Below, in pieces: positions 56,140-64,000 of a DNA stretch of 64,000 nucleotides. Position 1 is the first letter of the stretch. Each line of letters begins with the position of its first letter. Location of the stretch: assembly GCF_024362695.1 (NCBI RefSeq), contig NC_065429.1:1706501-1770500 (forward strand), in the 5' to 3' direction. The notes under the pieces are model-generated. The model was not told where the DNA came from and searched no databases. It worked only from the letters and a program-made list of their open reading frames with translations. The stretch is from Pectinophora gossypiella. Its lineage: Eukaryota > Arthropoda > Insecta > Lepidoptera > Gelechiidae. The translations under genes were made by a program, and so were the position numbers.

Positions 56140-59100
56140 TTAGTCCGGAGGCAAGTAGCTGAACAACTTGTATTTGTCTCGTATGTACGGCCGCACGTCG
56201 TCTTTCTGTGAAATTAATGAATTATAATTAATATTATTTTTGTGGTCACCCATCCTATGACCGGCCTTTGCGAAAGTTGCCTTAACTTCAACAATCGCAG
56301 ACCGAGCGCGTTTACCGCCGCGCCACCGAGCTCCTCAAAAAAAGCTTTCCTCTCGAGCTCCTCCTTGCTTCGGAAGGCACGTTAAGCCGTTTACGAGTAG
56401 AGAAAAAAAATATTCATGAAATCCTCGGCGAATTTAAGAGCGATATTAGATTTTTCAATCATTCGGCAATCATGACTTAGGATTCAAAGAAAAATCCAAC
56501 TCATTAGAATAAGAATAAAATAATTTGTTGTGTTTTATTAGTAAACTGTGATCGTCAAGTGTAATATGATGTTTTTTGTAAATTTAATACATACATAAAA
56601 CTCACGCCTATTTCCCACCGAGTAATCGACAGGCATAAAATTTATGGAACACACGTCAATTTTGGGCTGAAATTTAAAAAACCCTCCAATAATTTTATAT
56701 TGGCCAATAATCCGGCAGAATTAAGTTGACAGCGAGATGCCTATTTTATTCGTCCGAGTTATTAATTCAAAGTATCGACCACAAACCGTTTGCCCACTCT
56801 TCTTCTATCAGGTTGTGAGGTGGATTACCAACCCCATCAACCCTGGTGTCAGGGTTACTATTGGTTTGTTTGCCCACCGAATAAAGATAATGGCGCTAAT
56901 TCCTGCAAACACCATCTAATTCTATTTTAAGTTATATCTGTCATTTTCTTATCCGCCGAAAAGGAAAGGGACGGGTAATCGACAAGCATAAAATTTACGG
57001 AACACACGTTAATTTTAATCAGAAATCTAAAACAACCGTCAAAACATTTTACAACGGCCAATAACCCGACAGAATTAAGTTGACAGCACACGTCATACCA
57101 GCGAGATACCTATTTGATTTGCCCGGGTTATTCATTCATTTACTCATTCTTCCTAAAATTAAGAGCTGTCAATCATCCGTCCCTTTCCTTTTCGGCGGAT
57201 AAGAAAATGACAGGTATATCTTAAAGTAAAATTAGGAGGTGTCTACAGGAATCGGGGTCATTGTTGAGTATGAGTTGTCAGTTACCGTGGCGAGGTGCTC
57301 CAGGAAGGGCAGCAGTTTGAGCAGCTCGTTGTCGGAGCGGTCCACGAACCAGCTGTCTATGGGGATACCGTTCTCCAGCTGATAGCCGAATGCCTGCACA
57401 CAACAATATACAGGTGTTAGTGACAGTAGTAGTAATACCCGGAATGGCGCCGCATCGTTCACAATAGCGTGAATTTATTATAGAATAGAATAGAAAAAGT
57501 TTATTATAAAAGGACGCCACACACAAAAAAAGACAACAACACCATATCAAATTTCCACTAAGACAATTACAAAAAAGCAAGACGGATGTTTGTCGAAATG
57601 ACCATAAGGTTGGTGGTGGACGTCTTGAGATAAAAGGGCCTCACTCAGCACAAGTCGCGGCGTGAACCACGACGCTGGTATTATGTGGACCCTGTTGGGT
57701 GACGCACGAACATCGTGTTCCATAAACATGTGTTAATGGTGTATATATTGAAGAGAAGCGTTTACAAGATCTCGACGCAAAGCGCCAAATACGGAAGACT
57801 CGACCAAAACCCTCCTATAACTACACACTCAATTCGTTAGGCCATCTTTATTGCGTGCCGTGTGACCGGACCTTCAAGTCGAAGTTCTGTTTCGCCAGCC
57901 ACATCAGAGCCCACCACAACGACCCGGGATAGATATTTAGGAGTCGCCGTCGCCGGATACGGTTCGGACGACATGATGATGATGAGTAGTAGTAGTAACG
58001 GCCTCCGTGGTCCAGTGGCTGAGCGGTGTGCTCACGATCCGGAGGTCCCGGGTTCGAATCCCGGTGGGGAAAAACACAAAAATCTCTTTGTGATCCCTAG
58101 TTCGGTCAGGACATTCCAGGCTGATCACTCAATTGTCTAGAAGTAAAATGATCCGCGCTTCGGAAGGCACGTTAAGCCGTTGGTTCCGGTTACTACTTAC
58201 TAATGTAAGTACGTAGTCGTTACATGAGTCACGTCAAGTGCCTTTGGCGGCTAAATAATAATCCTGACACCTGGGTTGATGAGGTTGGAAATCCACCTCA
58301 CAACCCACACGATAAGAAATGACAGTAATACTCTGTCTGGCGAATGTGTGGCGCCCAGAGTATCCATTTCAAAGCCGTACTGCGCCTCTGAATAGTATCT
58401 TGCTTATAAATTATTTATTACTTATCTTTTTTTTTACTTATCGTGTGGGTTGCGAGGTGGAATACCAGCTTCATCAACCCTGATATCAGAGCTCCAATTG
58501 AGCCGCCAAAAGTGACATAGTAACCGGGACCGACTGCGTAACGTGCCCTCCGAAGCAAACTATATTGATCGAACAATCGTTTGATGCCTACAATGTCCTA
58601 ACGAAACTAGTGATCACAAAGTGATATTCGTTACATGTCCCCAACGGGAATCGAATCCGGGACTCTAACTGCCGGTTGTACTTACTTGTGGTGAATTGTC
58701 GACGATCACGGTCTTGCGCAGGTCCCGGCCGAGGATCGAGAGGTCCTTCACGTAGTTGCCGTTCACCAGTAGGCAGTGCTCGCGGAATAGTCTGCAATAA
58801 TTAAGGTTTAATAAATGACATAAAACAAAAAAAAACAAATATTCGCTAAGGAGTTTCAAAGTCTTTGACCAGTGCGTGTTGCCAGTAGTGATATTCCGAA
58901 TATCCGTATCCGTATCCGCGGATAACCGAGATAAAAGAAAAATCTGTATCCGTATCCGTGTCCGTTACTTTTCACGCGGATCTTTTACGGATATTTTTCA
59001 GGTGATTAAGTAGAATTATTAAATAAAAAACTATAAAATTGCATTCAGATTGTTTTTATTTCTTAAAATCAAATATTTGGCACCTTTATATTGCAAACAT

Positions 59101-62100
59101 TTAGACAGATAGATCTTTATAATGAAAGCAAGATAAAATATCACTTTTATAACAATGAAATGACTAAAACTGTAATCTTTTTTTTTTAAGAAAATAAAGA
59201 TCCGTATCCGTATCCGCGGATCTTTACAATAAATATCCGTATTCAGATCCGTATCCGCGGATATACATTTTTAACGATCCGGCACATCACTAGTTGCCAG
59301 TAATGACCTACGGCAGTGAGACGTGGCCGCTTACTATGGGTCTCGTGAGGAGGCTCGGTATCGCTCAGAGGGCAATGGAGAGAGCTATGCTCGGTATTTC
59401 CCTGCTCGATCGAATCAGAAATGAGGAGATCCGCTGGAGAACTAAATTCACCGACATAGCTCGGAGAATTGCAAAGCTGAAGTGGCAGTGGGCAGGACAC
59501 ATAGCGAGGAGAACCGATGGCCGATGGGGCGGAAAGGTTCTAGAATGGCGACCACGTGTCGGACGACGCTCAGTGGGTGGGCCCGCTACAAGGTGGACCG
59601 ACGATCTGGTGAAGTTCAAATTCAAATTCAAAATTCAAAAATATCTTTATTCAGTAGGTAACATAGTTACACTTTGAATCGTCAATTTTACATAACGAAC
59701 GTCTCATCCGCCTAAAACTACTGCAGCTTCTCACAACCTGTATAGCCGGGGAAAAGAAGCTGCAAGAAAAACCTCGGCACAGGGCCCTAGACGTTCTTTA
59801 AAAAAAAAATAAAAAAAAAAACATAAAATATTGGTATACAATTGAGTAATTTAGCTGCCTAATATCAGTTCTCAGACAGTTAATCCCATGCATTCATATC
59901 TTCTAAATAATCACTAACTTTATAATAACCTTTTTTTGTAAAGTTTTTGTTTAACTACTGTCTTAAAACAGTTGAAGGTCGCGGGAAGCCGCTGGATGTG
60001 GGCAGCGCAGGGCCGATCGTCGTGGAGACCCTTGGGGGAGGCTTTTGCCCAGCAGTGGGCGTCGTACGGCTGCTAATGATGATGAAAACAGTACAGTACC
60101 TGTACTTGATCCAGCGGCGCGCGGGGTCGAGCAGGTTGAGCAGGCGGTCGGCGTAGACGCGCTTGGAGGCCGTAAACAGGATCACCTCGTACACCCGCGA
60201 CACCCGCGACAGGAACTCCGCGAAGTGCGGCCGCGTGCGCACGAACACCTGCACGTCACCACCGCAAATACAGATATACATAACAGAACAAATACTTTAT
60301 TATAATTAAAACACATAATAACGGGTTCTTACCGCGTTTAAATCAGGGATATGAGACTCCCGATATTTCGACACTGTTGCAAGTGCCGTGATCAGTCATC
60401 AGTATAAATACTTTATTGCACAAACAGGGGGGTTAAAATGGTCAAAGCAATTCATCTAAGAAAGCAATATTGCTATTTCACATTTGTTTGCATTGCGCAC
60501 TTACTATTATATGCGCAAATGTCAAATTGCAATATTGCTTTTTTAGATGAATTGCTTCAATGTAGCCTTGTAACCCCCAGGAAAAAATAAAAGAGAAATA
60601 GAATGAGTACAATAGAAAACCACTAATACATACATAATACTACAAATACTTAATTGCGGAGCTCGGTGGCGCAGCGGTAAAAGCGCTCGGTCTGCGATTG
60701 CTAAAGTTAAGCAACATTCGTAAAGGCCGGTCATAGGATGGGTGACCACAAAAAAAAGTTTTCATCTCGAGCTCCTCCGTGCTTCGGAAGGCACGTTAAG
60801 CCGTTGGTCCCGGCTGCATTAGCAGTCGTTAATAACCATCAATCCGCACTTTGCCCGCGTGATGGTTTAAGGCCCGATCTCCCTCTCCATCCATAGGGAA
60901 GGCCCGTGCCCCAGCAGTGGGAACGTTAATGGGCTGATGATGATGACTACAAATACTTTATTGCACCAAAATAAAAAGAAATAATTACAAACACAATTAA
61001 TTTACATGGCAGATGGCGGCCTTATCGCTTAAATCGATCTTCCAAAAAACCAAAAGGTGAGGAAAAATGTGTTGTAATTATAATAATAACCGCGCAAACC
61101 TCAAAGAATGTATTCATTAATCGTTTCATTAGATCGTACTGAACCTTTTCTAAGGACATCTCCAATAGGCTAGTATCGAACTAGTCAAATCAGTTACTTT
61201 TTACTAAACGTCAAAGTATGAAATTACTATGGAATTTGTAGGAAAAAACACACTGTGACGTCATGGAATAATTTGACAAAATGACGCACTCATTATTACG
61301 TTTTTCTTGATTAAAATTCAAAAATAAGTTAAATAGAAAAGAGAAAATGTTTTTGTTAGTTTTAGATCTGTCTTTATTTAGTAATCAGAATTTCATAATT
61401 TATCTTGAACCTAGGACACGACCCAATTTGATCAATGTACGGTCGCGAGCATTAATATGTATACACTTTGGTACCATGTCACATTAACTTTTTTGACAAA
61501 TTGAACTGTAAGTCTCACTAAATGTCAAATATGTTAGTGCGACAGAGTCCTAAAGTGGGTACATTATATTGCTTATCATTATAAAAAAAGGAAAAAATAC
61601 TCACAGTATATCTGCAGTCTTGGAAGAGCACTGGGAAGTGGAAGCTGGCATCGGGCAACTCTTGCAGCGAACAGTGCACCAACGTCTCGTCCAAGTCTAG
61701 TACCTGTAAAGAATAAACATTTTATCAACAGGCTACTAGACAACCCAAAAACAAACAAAAACAAAGTAATAAAAAGATATAATATGTACATATACAGGGT
61801 GTTAGTGACATCGTAACGAATACTGAGGGGGATGATTCAGACCATGATTCTGAGTTGATATCAAGTGGAATTTCCCGTCGCAAAATTCATGATTTTTTTT
61901 TTACTTTTTTAAAATTATTTTCAATTCTATACTTTTGCGATGAAAAATTCCACTTGATATTAACTCAGAATAATCAGCTGAATCATCCCCCTCAGTATTC
62001 GTGACGATGTCACTTACACCCCGTATAATAACATTTTTTTCAAAAGCCTTTGCGTTAATTTCTAGTAGATAGAATCCCGAAAAATTTTCGGGATCTCGCG

Positions 62101-62849
62101 GGATTGATATTCTCTCGGGATCTCGAATTTGCGATCTCGAGTCGGGTTTGCATTGCCTAGTTAGAGCTTGTGGCGGACCCAACTAGTTGGCAGGTTATCA
62201 AGTATAAGTAATGCATTATAATCTATGTATGATTGTATGTTTTTTTTATTGTATATAAGTAAGTACGTAATTGAGTTTGGTGTGTCCGTGGCTCACGTTC
62301 GATAGGTCTCCCATAATACCAGCGCCGCGGCCCGTGCTAAGCACGTGTCACGGCATTATGCTGAGGGAGATCCTTTTTTTATTTTGGGCGCCTCCATTGT
62401 GTATTTAATGTCTGTAATTATTTGTCTTTTTGTCTTTGTTTTTTTTTTTTCAAATTTTTGTAATGTAAGTTTGTAAATGTGGCGTCCAATATGGAAAGAA
62501 ATATTTTTTCTTTTTCTTTCTTGGCCTCCTAGTTCCGCCCGCATGCAACAGATGGCGCCACATTCAATAATGCAGTCTTCAAGCGGTCGTGAAACGCGAT
62601 ATCGAAGTTTACACAGCAAGACGCATATATACAACTTCCAACATAACACCGTCGGATCGTCGATCCCTAGTCACACTACCAACTTGTGGCTAGCGGGGTA
62701 CTATGCTCAGTTCGGTACCACGAAAACATCCTTTAAGCTAAACAAAGTATACTCACGAGACTGAAGTCGGGGCTTGTCCTTGTCTTGAGGGGCAGCGCGG
62801 GGTACCGCGCCCGCAACGCGCCCGTCGCCACCGACTCCAGCGGGGGCAG
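56140..62849 (-). CDS. CTDSPL2: CTDSPL2-type DLDET phosphatase, 3' six exons
   Basis: Exons on -: 62849-62757, 61703-61605, 60248-60100, 58791-58686, 57393-57286, 56205-56140. All are GT-AG, in phase, ending TAA. They encode 206 aa, the whole catalytic domain: [20 protein letters not shown] with the DxDxT nucleophile motif (residues 34-38 here), [46 protein letters not shown] with the acidic DN pair, and the C-terminus [23 protein letters not shown]-type SCP phosphatases remove phosphate from serine/threonine; this layout is closest to CTD small phosphatase-like protein 2. The N-terminal half lies beyond the right edge. The last exon is only 66 bp and easy to miss. Confidence 0.93.
56236..56385. 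mobile_element. SINE C broken by an inversion
   Basis: The head is on - (56240-56335) and the middle with core on + (56336-56385), meeting at a GAGCTCCTC motif that occurs twice in a normal SINE C. The tail is missing. It lies in the last intron of the phosphatase gene, 31 bp from its last exon. Confidence 0.75.
56891..57260. mobile_element. MITE gamma, full copy
   Basis: Ends TGGCGCTAATTCCTGCAAAC and GTCTACAGGAATCGGGGTCA. It stops 25 bp from the donor of the 57286-57393 exon. A partial copy lies at 56620-56765 with a SINE B tail piece at 56808-56863. Confidence 0.8.
57754..57985 (+). pseudogene. retroelement C-terminus with C2H2 zinc finger
   Basis: One frame reads [20 protein letters not shown] and then [20 protein letters not shown] before HH and a stop: C-x2-C-x12-H-x3-H. 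The tail ends CGACATGATGATGATG. This is the end of a LINE ORF with a DNA- or RNA-binding finger, 5'-truncated. A related piece is at 33960-34085. Confidence 0.7.
57997..58319 (+). mobile_element. SINE B, copy 3
   Basis: Complete: A-box TGGTCCAGTGGC, B-box GGTTCGAATCCCGG, core, hairpin tail. It sits directly after the GATGATG tail of the retroelement piece. Confidence 0.88.
58436..58670 (-). mobile_element. SINE B, degraded copy
   Basis: On - it shows GATTCCCGTTGGGGACATGT, the core region, and the tail to CACAACCCACACGATAAG. The extreme head is missing. Confidence 0.7.
58886..59292. mobile_element. hAT-type MITE, 8-bp target duplication
   Basis: 407 bp, flanked by GTTGCCAG at 58878-58885 and 59293-59300. 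Ends TAGTGATATTCCGAATATCC and, inverted, TAGTGATGTGCCGGATCG. The inside is full of ATCCGTATCCGCGGAT motifs. An 8-bp duplication with TAGTGATG-type ends fits hAT. Confidence 0.88.
59611..59972 (-). mobile_element. 5'-truncated CR1/Daphne LINE
   Basis: On - it starts in the last codons of ORF2 ([13 protein letters not shown]) and runs to the TTCAAATTC repeat tail, matching 2880-3240. TGAAG occurs at both edges as a short duplication. Confidence 0.88.
60312..60402 (+). mobile_element. MITE family delta, half copy
   Basis: Starts CACATAATAACGGGTTCTTA and runs to GTGCCGTGATCAGTC. The right TIR is missing. Confidence 0.75.
60652..60945 (+). mobile_element. SINE C, copy 5
   Basis: Complete, with a 13-bp duplication ACTACAAATACTT at 60639-60651 and 60946-60958. 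Confidence 0.92.
61438..61580 (+). mobile_element. MITE family alpha, copy
   Basis: Left end TACGGTCGCGAGCATTAATA present, right end lost after TATATTGCTTATC. It is 24 bp from the donor of a CTDSPL2 exon. Confidence 0.8.
61793..62026. mobile_element. MITE family beta, copy
   Basis: Ends TACAGGGTGTTAGTGACATC and GATGTCACTTACACCCCGTA. Confidence 0.8.
62520..62720 (-). repeat. repeat kappa, inverted copy
   Basis: Reverse complement of most of 55805-56045, including GATATCGCGTTTC and GATCGACGATCC motifs. It lies just downstream of the 62757-62849 exon. Confidence 0.75.
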
Positions 62850-62930
62850 CTGCGGGGACCACATGCCACGTCAATAACTTACGCTCACGACTATATCTCA
62901 ATTGGGGTAGTCAGAGGTACATCCATCTCC

Positions 62931-63254
62931 ATAAACAGCCTATATACGTCCCACTGCTGGGCACAGGCCTCCCCTCAATCAACCGGAGGGGGTATGGAGC
63001 ATACTCCACCACGCTGCTCCACTGCGGGTTGGTGGTGTTTTTACGGCTAATAGCCGGGACCAACGGCTTAACGTGCCCTATGAAGCACGGAATCATCTTA
63101 CTTTTTCGAACAAACAGGTGATTCAAGCCTAAAAAGTCCTTACCAAACAAGGGACAGTCTCACAAAGTGATTTCGACAATGCTCCCATCGGGATCGAACC
63201 TGGACCTCCAGATCGTGAACCTAACGCTCTAACCACTAGACCACGGAGGCTGTT
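62931..63254 (-). mobile_element. SINE A, copy 5
   Basis: Complete. 11-bp duplication ACATCCATCTC at 62919-62929 and 63259-63269. Confidence 0.9.
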
Positions 63255-63281
63255 ACTGACATCCATCTCAAGATGAACTAA

Positions 63282-63420
63282 AGGTGGTATTAATAAACTC
63301 ATCTCGGCTTTGAGACTGCCCTCAAGATCATGTCAATGTGACAGTTCTTATAGAAAAACACAGATTTTCCCATGATCTTGAGGGCAGTCTCAGCTGAGAT
63401 TTGTTTATAAATACCACCCT
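63282..63420. mobile_element. MITE with ~50-bp TIRs
   Basis: Left arm GAGACTGCCCTCAAGATCAT and right arm ATGATCTTGAGGGCAGTCTC. The outer ends GGTGGTATT and AATACCACC also pair. 139 bp in all. Confidence 0.85.
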
Positions 63421-63478
63421 ACGTACCCACACCTAGCCGAGCTTTCTGTTAGACCAACCGTGTTAGTAGAAACTGCAC

Positions 63479-63854
63479 TTAACCCTTTCACGGACAGATA
63501 TCATGGATCATTGATGGTTCATAATATGTAATATCGAGGGTCAAAACTTTTGACTCAAAAGTCAAATGGGTTTAAGCGACAATTTGGGCGAAATTGACTT
63601 ATATATATGACACCAGGGTTCTGGAGTGGCGGCCGCGTGTCGGATGACGCTCAGTGGGTAGGCCCGCTACAAGGTGGACCGACGATCTGGTGAAGGTCGC
63701 GGGAAGCCGCTGGATGCGGGCAGCGCAGGACCGATCGTCGTGGAGATCCTTGGGGGAGGCCTATGCCCAGCAGTGGGCGTCGTAAGGCTGATGATGATGA
63801 TATGACACCTTGGGATCGGTACGTCATTAGACGTTCTGTCCTTGAAAGTGTTAA
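63479..63854. mobile_element. piggyBac-like MITE cut by RTE fragment
   Basis: TTAA at 63479-63482 and 63851-63854. TIRs CCCTTTCACGGACAGA and, inverted, CACTTTCAAGGACAGA (14 of 16 match). An RTE fragment lies inside. Confidence 0.82.
63615..63799 (+). mobile_element. RTE LINE 3' end inside MITE
   Basis: Decayed last codons ([20 protein letters not shown]) and tail GCCCAGCAGTGGGCGTCGTA, then GATGATGATG. 10-bp duplication ATATGACACC at 63605-63614 and 63800-63809. Confidence 0.88.
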
Positions 63855-63885
63855 GATGAATTAATAACTCATTGGTGCAAGTCCG

Positions 63886-63958
63886 GTACCGGAGATCGAA
63901 CCGGCGCCTCCCGTTTGAGAAGCAAACCGGTAAACCACAGGACCGCAGTGGCTTGCAC
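63886..63958 (-). repeat. tRNA-like sequence, probable SINE head
   Basis: On - it reads CACTGCGGTCCTGTGGTTTA and CGCCGGTTCGATCTCCGG: A-box- and B-box-like but with no good tRNA fold in the D arm. It differs from SINEs A, B and C, so it may be the head of a fourth family running off the window. Confidence 0.45.
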
Positions 63959-64000
63959 ATAAATAACAAATTAATAAAAAGTGTAAATAAAGATGTTTTC

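Larger units (their letters stand above)
58850..60085 (+). mobile_element. RTE 3' fragment with two nested insertions
   Basis: Reverse transcriptase C-terminal codons [10 protein letters not shown] run to 58885 and resume at 59301 ([10 protein letters not shown] ... RWTDDLVK to 59609). The 3' end resumes at 59973 (GCGGGAAGCCGCTGGATGTG) and closes with the RTE tail CCCAGCAGTGGGCGTCGTAC. A hAT MITE and a LINE fill the gaps. It stops 14 bp from a CTDSPL2 exon donor. Confidence 0.88.

Noticed and set aside
1..64000. CRISPR arrays, operons, bacterial promoters, LTR retrotransposons or viral insertions
   Set aside because: None seen. Tandem repeats lack CRISPR structure, genes are spliced, and no gag-protease-integrase order or paired LTRs were recognised.

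Overview
The window is eukaryotic nuclear DNA, almost certainly from a moth or butterfly (Lepidoptera). The clues are spliced genes with GT-AG introns, an aldo-keto reductase resembling the lepidopteran ecdysteroid reductases, a Lep1-type Helitron, Jockey, RTE and CR1/Daphne-type LINEs, and very dense short tRNA-derived SINEs and MITEs. No database search was possible: gene names rest on reading motifs, and repeat families were defined by comparing copies within the window.

Four host genes can be assembled exon by exon. (1) A nine-exon aldo-keto reductase on + (5684-19794, 342 aa) has its own signal-peptide exon and a complete catalytic tetrad; it looks like a secreted AKR2E / 3-dehydroecdysone reductase. 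(2) A secreted protein with two type-2 chitin-binding domains lies on - (21000-24864, five exons seen, start exon not found); it is convergent with the reductase. (3) A two-exon Rad60/NFATC2IP-type protein on + (27143-29474, 381 aa) has two SUMO-like domains and an RG-rich stretch. (4) The 3' six exons of a CTDSPL2-type DLDET phosphatase lie on - (56140-62849); the gene runs off the right edge. Genes 2 and 3 are divergent with about 2.2 kb between them. The four genes show no obvious shared pathway.

The rest is mostly mobile DNA. Region by region: 1-3240 is a LINE with an intact 967-aa ORF2. 3241-5683 holds a TG microsatellite, repeat fragments and a Helitron. The reductase introns hold SINEs, MITEs and a nearly complete Jockey element (12854-16326, 66-nt poly-T, 12-bp target duplication). 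29475-36850 is a SINE/MITE field. 36863-40352 is a full-length RTE-like LINE broken by one frameshift. 40390-56139 is 15 kb with no recognisable host gene. The CTDSPL2 introns contain an RTE fragment cut by a hAT MITE and a second LINE. The right end has a TTAA-flanked MITE cut by an RTE fragment.

The most interesting theme is the SINE network. Two tRNA-headed SINEs (here A and B) and one SINE with a tRNA A-box joined to 5S-rRNA-like sequence (C) share one central core. A and C also share their 3' tail with an RTE LINE in the window. Other points of note are a nearly identical inverted duplication around the catalytic exon of the reductase, mobile elements ending within 6-50 bp of splice sites, nested insertions readable from their target duplications, and a minisatellite grown out of a Jockey 3' UTR.
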